A stretch of DNA of 64,000 nucleotides, taken from assembly GCA_018136815.1 (NCBI GenBank), contig CM030935.1, positions 4,695,791-4,759,790 on the forward strand. Reading direction: 5' to 3'. The stretch is from Isochrysis galbana. Its lineage: Eukaryota; Haptophyta; Isochrysidales; Isochrysidaceae. A program made the position numbers and the translations under genes. Positions 32,601 through 40,677 of the stretch are shown here, piece after piece; position 1 is the stretch's first letter; each line of letters starts with the position of its first letter. The notes under the pieces were generated by a model. That model was given only the letters and a program-made list of their open reading frames with translations, was not told the origin of the DNA and did not search any database.

Positions 32601-33201
32601 TCCGCGTGGTCATTATCCCAGGCTCCATTGCCTTGAGAGTCTCAGCCATTGTGCCCCAGACAAGTGACGATGGCGATTCCAACGCGACCGGCTCCATCAT
32701 TGCGTCTGCTGAGCAACTGCTCGCTGCCGATCCCGCAACCTCCCAACTAGGTTCCATCTTTGGCGAACCTATACTCTCTCACTCTGGCGCGCCAAGCGTC
32801 AGGTATGGAGTTCCGTCACTGATTCCGGTAGACGCCATGCCTCTCCAACCCCAGTCGGCCTCGTCGCTGCCACCGCCCGCGTCTCCACGCGACGTTGATG
32901 CTGAGGAAGGCGGATCGTTGACGGTGATTTTGATAAGTGTGGGCACCGGCGCCGCCGTGTTGATTGCCTCTCTAGTCGTCGTCTACATGTGCTGTCGTCG
33001 TTCCAAGGTGTCTTGCACTAAGCTTCGGCGAAGTACGAGCAAGGCGGCGGATGCCAGTCCACCGACCTTTACATCTGACGCTCCCGGTCATTCGATGTCA
33101 ATGCCGAAGAAGGTCGACGAACCGACTACGATGACCACTAGCCTTGCCAACAAGGTGTACGTGTGAAGAAGAACAAGAAGAAGAAAGGGACGTGCCTTAA
33201 C
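26654..33201 (+). repeat. 6.5-kb direct repeat, copy 2
   Basis: Partner of 13338-19865. The two units are in the same orientation, separated by 6.8 kb of unrelated repeats. The conserved upstream 400 bp (including TCTTTGCTTCCTTTAAATTG) probably carries the promoter and 5' leader. It contains several short upstream ATGs, so translation initiation may be regulated or the true 5' exon may differ. Confidence 0.92.
27056..33166 (+). CDS. giant extracellular class-3 lipase-like protein with Cys-rich modules and TM anchor
   Basis: 2036 residues from ATG 27056; a later ATG at about 27116 is possible. Order: leader with hydrophobic core (RTALCVLMAVSPQVVDA); Cys-rich domain; two modules around 163-208 and 236-283 (CIGYPSYASDG, CDDGGPGA, CTFGTDC) joined by PPPSPSPPP linkers; a Cys-containing beta-type region (about 314-440); a coiled-coil segment; an alpha/beta-hydrolase lipase-3 domain (about 895-1125) with nucleophile elbow GHSMGG (Ser 1042) and candidate Asp 1101 and His 1118; a Pro linker (1217-1275); a helical region; a Pro linker (1725-1797); an ectodomain; one TM helix (1955-1980); and a short basic tail. 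Predicted to be a type I surface protein, perhaps acting on cell-covering or environmental lipids (inference). It is intronless over 6.1 kb, unlike neighbouring genes. Confidence 0.85.
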   Translation: MSGRSNVLTPARTPFSYFLDMLGFVSPSSLTTRSQPTRRKCSCFPPRTALCVLMAVSPQVVDAGYWRRDPNCVTDLGTPLECGQDFGEQTMYATESNCLECVRACDPPSSSWQYVGWWCVFGFCGFSCSWATNSEVYCQRRSCTWIDSPPPPPSPSPPPPSVPGTCSNTCIGYPSYASDGWCDDGGPGAAYSFCTFGTDCDDCGVRPFLFEPPVPSPQPPSPSPPPSSRPPPPSVPGTCSNTCIGYPSYASDGECDDGGPGAWYSYCTFGTDCADCGVRPFMFEPPVPLPQPPSPSPPSSPRPPPPPSPSPPPRTCGALAHNDNVYNLKFDHATPAGECRWQVLRELCIDGQVAATIELSSTPEQDDEIFGATSCAPGCQSDSTGSWLRYNQSEERIFSSVDVVVAYPCIDGCTAAADNVTVVIQRTCSPAESTAACSVQLIGATWNVTLHEATAMETYGATLITPSGSSPSHALSLTAVRLLHETAGAAMVDSIAVSPGCSAIVFSQDDFGGTQQTIQAGTTHFGEDSRPRAVRLVPRSSTTASWADALEAQHGLGATSAYAHESCSVLCCDDVVDEYLDKLHRVREQAMLGLDADAAAMAEALCVNGSTIYAPLSDCPPFAAVLEEACVMLAASETSGDIFGAMPLWRHDSFDRDLATTLDKMDAVQARLASVGTTGVQLDYVRLELQASIKDVNDQLMVYMRKLEQAREELRAVGETVSAMGQMVSEQRSVLAAMARPTHNGTRLELERLRWEIETTRAQQTRFWGEIVGTLKTGVKLLEKGGHFLYDEVLEPAGDVFVEVVENGFDFIAGTYCKLFECTASYAQTVASNLLNQDMRTVYGPLRSAVGAEGVSEAAVAVSSATQLPTAPGHKLLLDGGVHRIRRAAVLAKAVYLENQPRNVNGLRDELHKRLYLDDPVAEINMAHLHLANNDASGCPSAVAALSPGDENDPGPSLYFAFQGTDRSKPCSLSINTVFVVSDTETIDDIELNPGYAKYVLGTFSDGRWDNIPYTSPWRFMQDVLAIYSGITFRHITLSGHSMGGALAIAAGIRLGEHLRQNPHVAQRYHVVSLAAPRTIAAGSVSKLATFPHTRVTYRYDPVPEMPTNFYHDTASIHFASQSDGKAFLREPAARPPFDDAGECDTGNNMADSFADVVGRDCGFAATFGSQLLLSLRGQWSSAFNIADHLTYWEGLWESFVTREDGRFRTLWSGLGGPAPPSPPPSPPPPSPPPPPPSPPPPSPPSPPPSPPPPSQPPSLPPPSPPPPPSPPPDPDMQSLTELMGQVLELDALRRSSRTLQRLIVTHLRNVSMDRRILTSDQLRDLRLLQLNMSLLQGKLRKFAPLLVEATSYAVAADVDAMLATSMRRFETMGEWYEKAKAVQNLEMQRWLAERQRDRLEARIDALASATSAGDVARRLLEQQRSSAAYAAMYYLRSKMRAFEYWSLESWAPQPNAIAECSAGVTRECLEAVNGEFEEQIRNFRDQMIADNGNLRDPTEDEESRVVFMLSRETHPLAFAQLIQNRSMLIDIALPEDLSAYPYFDTRVKDMYIWILGDTWESTPGWSEDGTVDVSVRKIGPSYIVNKQRERRTYFLDNAPATFVYSVSSTGREGRNGFRRRVGSPFSVDELEASLNGGDCSGERCLRLLDVVPFGSWRIDVRPGPALDTVRAVRFEFKLRYRDQGGYPSTDKPLMWVPAMVAPDLNKPDAGCAIDLPDCDPFRAFGTPPPSGIEPPLPSATSSPPPAPSTPPSLLLPPPPPLPPPPSLPSPSFSPPPPTPPHPRPRQPPAFPPYTPLPSGKTVAEVEASVVSFEVTVDETIEDFGEERLSAIEAGLSVELGCFEPECYIRVVIIPGSIALRVSAIVPQTSDDGDSNATGSIIASAEQLLAADPATSQLGSIFGEPILSHSGAPSVRYGVPSLIPVDAMPLQPQSASSLPPPASPRDVDAEEGGSLTVILISVGTGAAVLIASLVVVYMCCRRSKVSCTKLRRSTSKAADASPPTFTSDAPGHSMSMPKKVDEPTTMTTSLANKVYV

Positions 33202-33395
33202 CCTCGTGTATGCCTAGTCCTCGTGGAGGACGATGATCGCGTCTAGAGTACATATGGCTATAGTTAGAACCCACAGGACCCTTGGGAGGGCCATAGGGGT
33301 CCTCCAGGGGTGATATGAGACCCCCTACCGGCTCTGGTACCAGTACCTGTAATAAATTCGTCAATAGAGCTTGGTTTTAGTAGCCCGGGAGAACG
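33202..33395. other. unassigned junction sequence
   Basis: Between the right edge of the 6.5-kb repeat and the next open region. It contains two imperfect self-complementary stretches (GGAGGGCCATAGGGGTCCTCC near 33285; GGTACCAGTACC near 33338). No gene was recognised. Confidence 0.3.
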
Positions 33396-33539
33396 TTGCC
33401 ACGAAAGCGCTGGCGGGAGCGTTTCTCGCGCGAAGCACCCCCTCCCCCCCCCCACCGGCTACCACCCGCCCCCCGCCCCCACCACACCCCCCATCCACTG
33501 CCCGTGATGCCATCCGTGACGGACAGGGCTTCATGTGAC

Positions 33540-33900
33540 ACACAGACAACCCCCCCCCTCCCCCCCACCTCAATCCTTGCGGAGCGCGACCTCACTCCGT
33601 CCGAGGTGAAGGTGGAGAAGATGGGCAAGGCGCGTGGGAAGAGTGTCGTGAAGACGGTCACCATGTACCAGCCGCCGAACCACCAGCCCAAGCTCTTCGA
33701 CCGCAACATCACGATCATTGAAGGCCCAAGACATGAGCGGAGGCCGAGCAGCGTGGCGCGCAGGGCAGGCAAGAGGAACGTGACGGAGGTGCAGTGGGCG
33801 GACGAGTTCAACGAGCCGGATGATGGGTGGAGCGACGAGGACATGATGCCGGCCGAAGCTCTGCCCGACGATTGTTGTTGGGCGGCAGGCCCCATCGCTC
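33540..33900 (+). CDS. partial open frame before the assembly gap, possibly retroelement ORF
   Basis: The frame reading VEKMGKARGKSVVKTVTMYQ.. and then an acidic tract (EFNEPDDGWSDEDMM) is open up to the gap. Its composition is protein-like (basic then acidic), unlike the C-rich DNA before it. It may be the 5' part of the LINE whose 3' part follows the gap, or an unrelated exon. The gap prevents testing whether the frames join. Confidence 0.4.
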
Positions 33901-34000
33901 NNNNNNNNNNNNNNNNNNNNNNNNNNNNNNNNNNNNNNNNNNNNNNNNNNNNNNNNNNNNNNNNNNNNNNNNNNNNNNNNNNNNNNNNNNNNNNNNNNNN
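33901..34000. other. assembly gap of 100 N
   Basis: Exactly 100 N, the conventional length for a gap of unknown size, so the distance across it should not be trusted. Confidence 0.99.
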
Positions 34001-35181
34001 GCGAGCTCCCGCCCTTTCGCGGCCCTGAGCCCGGTCCCACGGACAGGTCTCTGAGTGAGAAGTCGAGTCCAACAGACATCATGGCAAGTCTGATCCCCCT
34101 GGAGTTCAAAATACGCTGGTGCACCTACACCAAGCAACACGCGCGGGCGTGGCGGCAGGAGCGGCCGGAGTGGAAGAAGGACACGGTGGAACGGTCTATG
34201 CTCAAAATGGGCAGTGTCCTGCGCTCACACCACTTCGACCTGTGGATTGCCGCCCGCGTGCGAGTGGCCCAACTGAAGCCGGAGTTGAGCGCGAAGCTTT
34301 TGTGGAACCCTCACTCTTCTTTGTTCGACGCCCAGCTATTTGGCACTCTCGACGAGCTATACACTCCGCTGAAGTGGGGACGAGCGTACGACGGCCCGGC
34401 GGAAACGGCGTATCCGATACCCCAAGAATACACGATAAAAGGCACGCATACAACGCTAGAGGATGTAAGTGTCAGGGTCTTGACTAAAGCGTTCCTCGCA
34501 TTGAGGAAGACAAAAGCACAAAAATCCACGCTAAGATGGGAAAAAAGGCTACCGGTCCTCTCGGGAAAGTGGAAACAAGTATCGCAATTGTATAAATACA
34601 ACTTTTTAACGCCTAGGGACTCTTATTTGCATTTCAAACATGTCCTACATAGAAGGTTAGCTACGGCGAACCGTTTCGCTGACGATCCAACATGCCGCTT
34701 TTGCGGCATAGCCCCTGAGAGTTCCACTCACCTGGCCTCGTGCATCGCGACGGAGCCCGTCTTTGAATTCATAGAAGGACTTTTGGGGATTAGCCTTAGG
34801 CCGGGATCCGAAACAGCCCAACGTCTTTTCTGTTATCAGGTGGATAGACCGCACCCCTCCTCAGGATACCTAGGTATCCTGGCGTGGAGGTACATCCTAA
34901 CCGACTTCTACAACATCCAGTATGGCAACTCGGACGGCAGGTCCGTAAAGTCGATTTTAAGAGCGACACTTACGAGATACCACCTGCTAGTAACGGCGAA
35001 AGTCGGTTTCTTTCAGAGGCTAAAAAAACAACGAGAGAATATGGGGTTACACGCCCCGAGCAACAAGCATATTAAGAAGATGGTAAGCCCGCTGTACACG
35101 GTGGACAAGGATTTCAACATAGGAACATCGGAGGACCTCCTACAAGCGGCAAGAGGTCTGGACCTACGACACATCACCTAA
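34001..35181 (+). CDS. LINE ORF2 C-terminal part (zinc-finger region)
   Basis: The frame is open from the gap; the first ATG is at 34081. The C-terminal half has the hallmark of LINE ORF2 beyond the reverse transcriptase: a helical stretch, FKHVLHRRLATANRF, then a CCHC-type finger C-RFCG-IAPESSTHLASC. It ends in a tail (RYHLLVTAKVGFFQRLKKQ..) that recurs, in part, at 48806-49010 and, diverged, at 12130-12450. No RT domain lies in this piece; it is either in the gap or lost. Family knowledge: this region binds element RNA/DNA during target-primed reverse transcription. Confidence 0.75.
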
Positions 35182-35490
35182 AGTAGCTTAACCTCTTAGT
35201 CGGAATCACAGTGCTTATTAAAGAGGAGCCTAAGAGATTTCAGTGAAGATAACCTGAGCCAAAACTGACACAGAGGACGAACCACAGTCTCCCGCCCCCT
35301 TCTCTCCAACTCCTGGCCGAAGCAGCGCGCGCGGCCTCCCCGGAACCAGCTTCTCCGAAATGAGGGAACTGGGAAAGGGGAAGGGGGTTGTTAGGGGTTA
35401 AGGTTGGGTAGTAGGGAGGTACACTAGCACACTGCCTCACGCCGCACACGTAGCGGGGAATTTTAAGAAGATTTTTTTTTTGTGATGTCT
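35182..35490 (+). mobile_element. LINE 3' untranslated region and terminus
   Basis: It follows the LINE stop codon and aligns with 49015-49325. Shared landmarks are CTTCTCTCCAACTCC, a GAACTGGGAAAGGGG-like stretch, the GTTAGGGGTTAAGGTTGGG block (35388 onward), and the terminus CCGCACACGTAGCGGGG followed by TTTTAAGAAGA and a T run. The sense-strand tail is T-rich, not A-rich. Confidence 0.7.
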
Positions 35491-36729
35491 AGGCGTTTCG
35501 CGTTTCTCCCACGCCGTAGAAAAAAAACTTTTGATATTCTCGCCTCACACGTGGCACTGGGTCATGTTCTCGTAGCCACGCCCCTTCTCCTTCCTCACCC
35601 TCACTCCCAAACTTGCGGCAACTCCCCTCGTGCTCTACTTGGGAGCTCGGGTCGTGTGGGGAATCTGAGCAGAGCGGGGTGCACCTGTCCTCAGCGGCAT
35701 GTTATCGCCTTCCTCTTGTGCTGCTGTGCTGGCCTGAGTGACCTGTTTATCCCAGATGTGTTGTAGGTTTTCGTCGCTGTTATGTGCTACGGTGTTTATA
35801 TCGTGCTGTGACGGTGACAGTAGTCGGTCGCACGTCCGAAAGATTGGTTAGAGCGGGACGTCGCGTCGTTTAATGCGAGCCTTTCTTCGGCAAGACCAAG
35901 TGCTTTCGCTACGAGTCGGAGTATAGCAAGGGATACCTTGGGATATTAGATATTAGGTGTGTAGCGGCCCGAATCTTCAGATGTTTCTTTTTCGGGTGGC
36001 GGCGGGGGAGATGGAGATGGAGATGTCTTAGGGTTGGGTGGGTCAATCACACTCGGGGCCGTATAAGTTATGGCCCCGAGTGACAGGTCACAGGGGTACC
36101 GGCCATAAAGAACTAGGCCTCTCACAAAGCCTTCAAGATTTTTCCCGAGTGCCAGCTTAATATCAATCACCATGAAATAAAACTATCGTTGACACTTAGA
36201 TGGGTGAGCTCGAGCCGCGATCGAGTGAGTGGGCATTATTTTTGCTCAGTCCGGAGTGAAAGTTGAGTTGGCGTGTGGGTGCACGCGAAACAGGACCGCA
36301 GAACGAAGTAAGCTGCCGGTATATTCGTGTCGCGGCGAGGGGTGTCAAAAGGGGTTTGCAAACTTGAAGAAAATGAAATAACTTCGGCACTGCATATGCT
36401 GTGGATCGCACATGCCAAAATTGGCGCGCTGGCAAAAACCTGGGCTTGCATGCGCATTTCTGCTTTGGGAGGTATGGAGCCGTCGAATAGGGACTCGTGC
36501 GGGAGACACGCACGGCGGCCGCTCCATCCTAGCCCGATGGAATGGTCTTGGGGCGGTTCCCGAGAGAATGGGCCTCGGAGCGCATGTACGCTTCATCGCT
36601 CATATTATGATGCTCTTCGAATATGGATGGGAGCTCCAGACTCCACGTGGACCGGCCCGAGGCTGAGGAGCACATCGATGGTGCAGCTCTGAGGAGCAAG
36701 GGTGCTGGCGCAGGGTGTGAATCATGTGC
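35491..36729. other. intergenic, no confident gene
   Basis: 1.2 kb, AT-richer than average. A minus-strand frame at 36173-35946 starts MVIDIKLALGKNLEGF and ends in a Ser/Pro tail; it might be a small gene or exon but has no recognised family. Otherwise only short composition-driven frames are present. Confidence 0.35.
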
Positions 36730-39216
36730 TCATGAGCTCAAGAGGACGACGACGAGTGCGAGGGAAAGGGCGATTGATTCCAAGCGCTTGGTTCCATAGC
36801 GGTGCTCATACCGGGAGCCGCTGCGGCGTGGAGAGCGTCCCAAAGAGTGGCCGCGAAGGTCGCGCATATGCACTGATCCCAGCGAGGCCGATCGGGATCG
36901 GCTGGCCTTATCGGATTTCACGTCGGCCTTGGGGGAACGGCTGAGCGAATCGGGGTTCCTAGCAGCCTCGGCGCTCATCTCTTCGTCGGCCTTCCTCCTA
37001 TTGAGCAGGTATCTACGCGCATGCAGGAAGGCTTCCCACGCCTTCTCCTCGACTCCGACGCCGGCGACAGCAGGACTTGTGGCTCGTCGGCTGCCCGTGT
37101 CACTCGCCGTGACGGTGGCGGACAGCAACAACTGCACCTTGCCACTCGTCGGGCACGCGACTGCCACGTCTCGCGCAGCAATGTAAGCGGCAGCAGCCCT
37201 AGAAGAGCCTCGGCCACGGGCGCCGCGATAGGTGGGGTCCGTTTCGTGTTGGTGTGTGGGATCGGACAACACTGGCGAGCTCACAGAGGGGCCACGACGG
37301 CGGACGTGAGCTAATGCCTCTGGGACGATCGCGCGCGAACTGGTTCGACTGTGTGCAGGCGGACTCATGGAATCGCGCCTATACATCTCGACGCGTGATG
37401 TGGCGGCGGCGCGGGAGGCGGACTCGCCTCGGCCTCCGCCCCCTAGATAGCCCGCAGCGGCCCTTGCGACATCCGCCGCGTTCACAAAGCCGCTAGATCT
37501 CGTTCCAGGTGCGGCGGACTGGCCGGGAGAGGAGGCATTGCGCAATTTGTCACGAGAGTCGTGGCGTGAGGTGTCCCGGGACAAGCCGCAAGACGAGCCC
37601 CCAGACGAGCCGCGACCACTGTTGGGCGTGCAAGGCGCCTGTCCTTCAGATGTGATGGCCGCTCTAAGGAGCACCTTCGCCTGCTGTTGCAGCTGCTCGC
37701 GACGATTCATCTCGAGGGTCTCGAGCATGCGGCCGCGCTGCCACCACGAACAGAGGGCGCCGTGCACGCCGATGTAGGCCTGCAAGCGTGAGGGGGGCTA
37801 TGGGGCCACACACTTGGGGCGAGGTCCTGGGATGGTGTTGTACGACAAGTCGGGCGGGCATGGAGGGATAAATTGAGATGCGCTCACCACCGCAATTCCG
37901 AGTAGAACCATACTCGTGTCGCGTACGAGCGCCCCAATGACAGCCTCTTGCTCGTCGAGGATGATCGATCGGCTGATCGAGCCGAGCAGCTGCTTGAGCA
38001 CGACAAGGACGAGGGATAGCACGCGCACCTCGGATTGTACCGGGAAGAGCGCGACGAGGATGCCTCGCACAAAGGCCATGAATGACTCCACAGCGTCGAC
38101 TGCCGCATGAACCGCCACCAAGCGGTGCGGGCTGGCAGGCTCACAGCACACGCCGTGCAGAGGCGATCCCGGCTCCGCCACAGTGCCCCAAGCTTGAGCC
38201 ATGACGCACTCACCACCAACAAGGTGGCTGGCGCGGAACGCTGCGAGCTCCTTGACGCGTTCGGTGATGTGCACGACATTCATGACACTGACGAGGACAG
38301 ACAGCGTGCGCACAGCGTGAAGGGGCAGACGTGTATTGCGGAAGCGCCACATGACGTACATGCCGGGGAAGCCGTTGAGTGTCATGAGCATTGTGACGTT
38401 TGAGGAGAAGAATTGAACAGGGACGCGTACATTGGGCTGCGGGACTGCGATGCTGCCCCAAAGCAGCTTGATCGTGAGGAACATGATCATGCACACGACC
38501 ATGCACCCGGCGCACAGACGCGTGAGCGGCCCCTCATTCCACTCTCGCGTGATGGCCGATGGCTCGACGAGGCCGGAGATGGCGCCCGGCCTGCTTCCAA
38601 ACGCATCGAGCGCGATGCGGAGCTCGCCCATTGTTACCTCGCGCGCTGTTATGCTCTTGATCGCGGTGTTCGCCAGCATGTGCGTCGCGTGAGTGACGGC
38701 GGCGAAGAGCGCCGGTCCGCGCAGCATGAGGAGCGCGATCGATTTACCGAGCACCGCCGCGTAGATGGCTGACTGGAGGACAAGCACGAGCGTCATGTGG
38801 CGGTCGTATAGCTGGCGCGCAGAGCGGCCGCACGGGAAAATGCCAAACAGCACCGCAAGGTGGATCGAGCGCAACGAGAGCACCTGCTCGGCAGCGCGGA
38901 CGTCAGTCTCGAGTGAAGGCATGCGCTGGACAACCTGGACGAGCAGAATGACCACCTTGAGGATTGAGGAGGCGATGACTCCGTCCATCACGGCGACGCG
39001 TGAGCCGGCGTGCGTCGAGATGTGGCTTCGCGATGCCCACAGCGAGAGGATGAGCGGCGCCAAGTAGACGAGCTGAAGCGGCGAGAGACGGAGCGGCGAG
39101 AGGAAGACGAAAGGTAGCTCCGAGGAGAGCGCGGTAACGGCTGCGAGCACGGCGAGCAGCAGCATCTGGTGGTGGAGGCTGGCGGTGTAGAGGGGCAGCG
39201 GGCTTCGAAGGGACAT
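36730..39216 (-). CDS. multi-pass membrane protein with Ser/Arg-rich C-terminal tail, two exons
   Basis: Exon 1 is 39216-37888 (443 residues) and exon 2 is 37779-36730 (349 residues). The intron 37887-37780 has GTGAGCGC at the donor and CTTGCAG at the acceptor, and both exon ends are in phase 0, giving 792 residues. Exon 1 has about seven to nine hydrophobic segments (for example LLLAVLAAVTALSSELPFVF; LILSLW; MVVCMIMFLTIKLLWGSI; VLSLVLVVLKQLL). Exon 2 begins amphipathic (RMLETLEMNRREQLQQQAKV), then is Ser/Arg/Gly-rich with possible phosphosites, and ends in a short hydrophobic stretch (LALVVVLLSS). The topology recalls channel- or transporter-like proteins, but no family signature was recognised. 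The N-terminus may lie in an upstream exon, since only G-rich DNA precedes the ATG. Confidence 0.7.
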
Positions 39217-40080
39217 TGGTTGGGGGAGGGGGGGGGGGGGGGGGGGAGGGGGGGAAGGGAGGGGGAGAGAGGAGGAGGTGGGGGGAGGGGAGGGGGAAGG
39301 GGAGGGGGAGGGGACGCGCCGGGAACGAGGGGGAAGGGGGAGGGGGGGGGGAGGGAGGGGAAGGGAGGAGAGAGAGAGAGGAGAGAGAGGTATATTCTTG
39401 TTGGTCTCAAGGGGCGGAGCCGTCGCACAGTGGTGCTCTCATCTTCTCTCTCCTCTCTGGGTCTCTCTCACGTAAACAAGGGGGTGTCCCATGGATGGAT
39501 GACTGGACGCTGTGTCCACGGCGCAGTGTATCCATGTGTCACCCAGAGAGTGCACTTCCCTCTCTCTCTCTCTCTCTTTCTCTCCCTCCCTCTTTCTCTC
39601 ACTTACTCACTCACTCTCTATCTCCCTCTCCCTCTCCCTCTCCCCCTCCTCTCCTCTCTCTCTCTCTCTCTCTCTCTCCCCCCTTTCTCCCCCTTCTCTC
39701 CCCCCCTTCTCCCCCTTCTCTCCCCCCCCTCTCTCTCCCTACTCTCCTCTCCCTCTCTCTCCCTCTCTCGCCTCGCTCTCGCAGGGAGAGCAGGCGCCTG
39801 CCTTCGTTTATCACATCTTCTCTCCGAGTAACGAGTTCCATCCAATAAGACAGCGAGCCCCTCTCGCCTTCCCCCCCCCCCCCGCGGCCCCATCCTTCTC
39901 TCCTCCCATCATCTCCCAGCAGCTTCCGGGCCCAGCTCCTCCCCGCGCCCCCCCTCCCCCCCCCCCCCCCCCTTCCCCGCGCGCCCCCCCCCCCCCCCCC
40001 CCGCGCCCCCCCACCTCTCTCATACCCACGGAGCGGAGCTGAGAGAGCCTCGCTCGTCAAGTCTGAGTGAAAGCTGGAGC
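39217..40080. repeat. low-complexity G-run, (CT)n and C-run block
   Basis: 39225-39375 is G-rich with GGGGGA motifs, 39558-39780 is CT-rich, and 39870-40015 has long C runs. All overlapping frames are single-residue-biased (Gly/Arg, Ser/Leu, Pro) and are not genes. It lies directly upstream of the membrane-protein gene and may include its promoter. Confidence 0.7.
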
Positions 40081-40677
40081 TCGCCACATCTAAGCCAACG
40101 GGTTTTCCTTGATTCGCCCCGACGAGGAGCGGATCTCCGGAAGCTACCACTCCAAAAGGAGGCGGCGGCGAGGCGCACATCTCCCACACCCTCGACGGAT
40201 CTCCCACCGCGCAGATCGCATCGGTCGGAAGCTCCCACAAGAGATTGGGAATCTTCCTGCGATGAGAATCTCATGGCTCGCTTTAGGCTCTAGTGCGGGA
40301 CGTTCCAAATTTTTATATTTTTATCTTTGAGGTTGAAAAACAAAAACTTTGAGGACGTAACGAATCGAGCTCTGCCTCGGGGTTAGATAGGGCGATAGGG
40401 CCTGACAAGAGTTGCCGGCAACTTTATTTGGAGCATCTTTTGGGTGTTTCGTGTTTCAGCGTGCGAGCAACTCGAGAGCATCTCGGAGGAGGAAACATCG
40501 CAACATCGCAATTTACCTAGCAACTTTTTACTCCGATTTGGGGGGGGGGGGGGGAGCAACTTTACGCAAGGGCAAGGATGGGGTGACAGCTAACAGCTAA
40601 CTGCAGTGTTGGTGTTGGGTGCTCATTAATCATTAACCTTTTGTGTCGAACACGCGATGACTACAGGCTCATAGGCA
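40081..40677. other. unassigned
   Basis: No gene was recognised. It contains a G run at about 40539-40554. Confidence 0.3.

Noticed and set aside
35388-35420. TTAGGG-like word as an interstitial telomere
   Set aside because: Only a single GTTAGGGGTTAAGG word is present, not a tandem array; better explained as part of the LINE 3' UTR.
39169-40240. Gly/Arg, Ser/Leu and Pro-rich frames of about 170-220 codons
   Set aside because: They run through G runs, (CT)n and C runs with no sensible protein segment.
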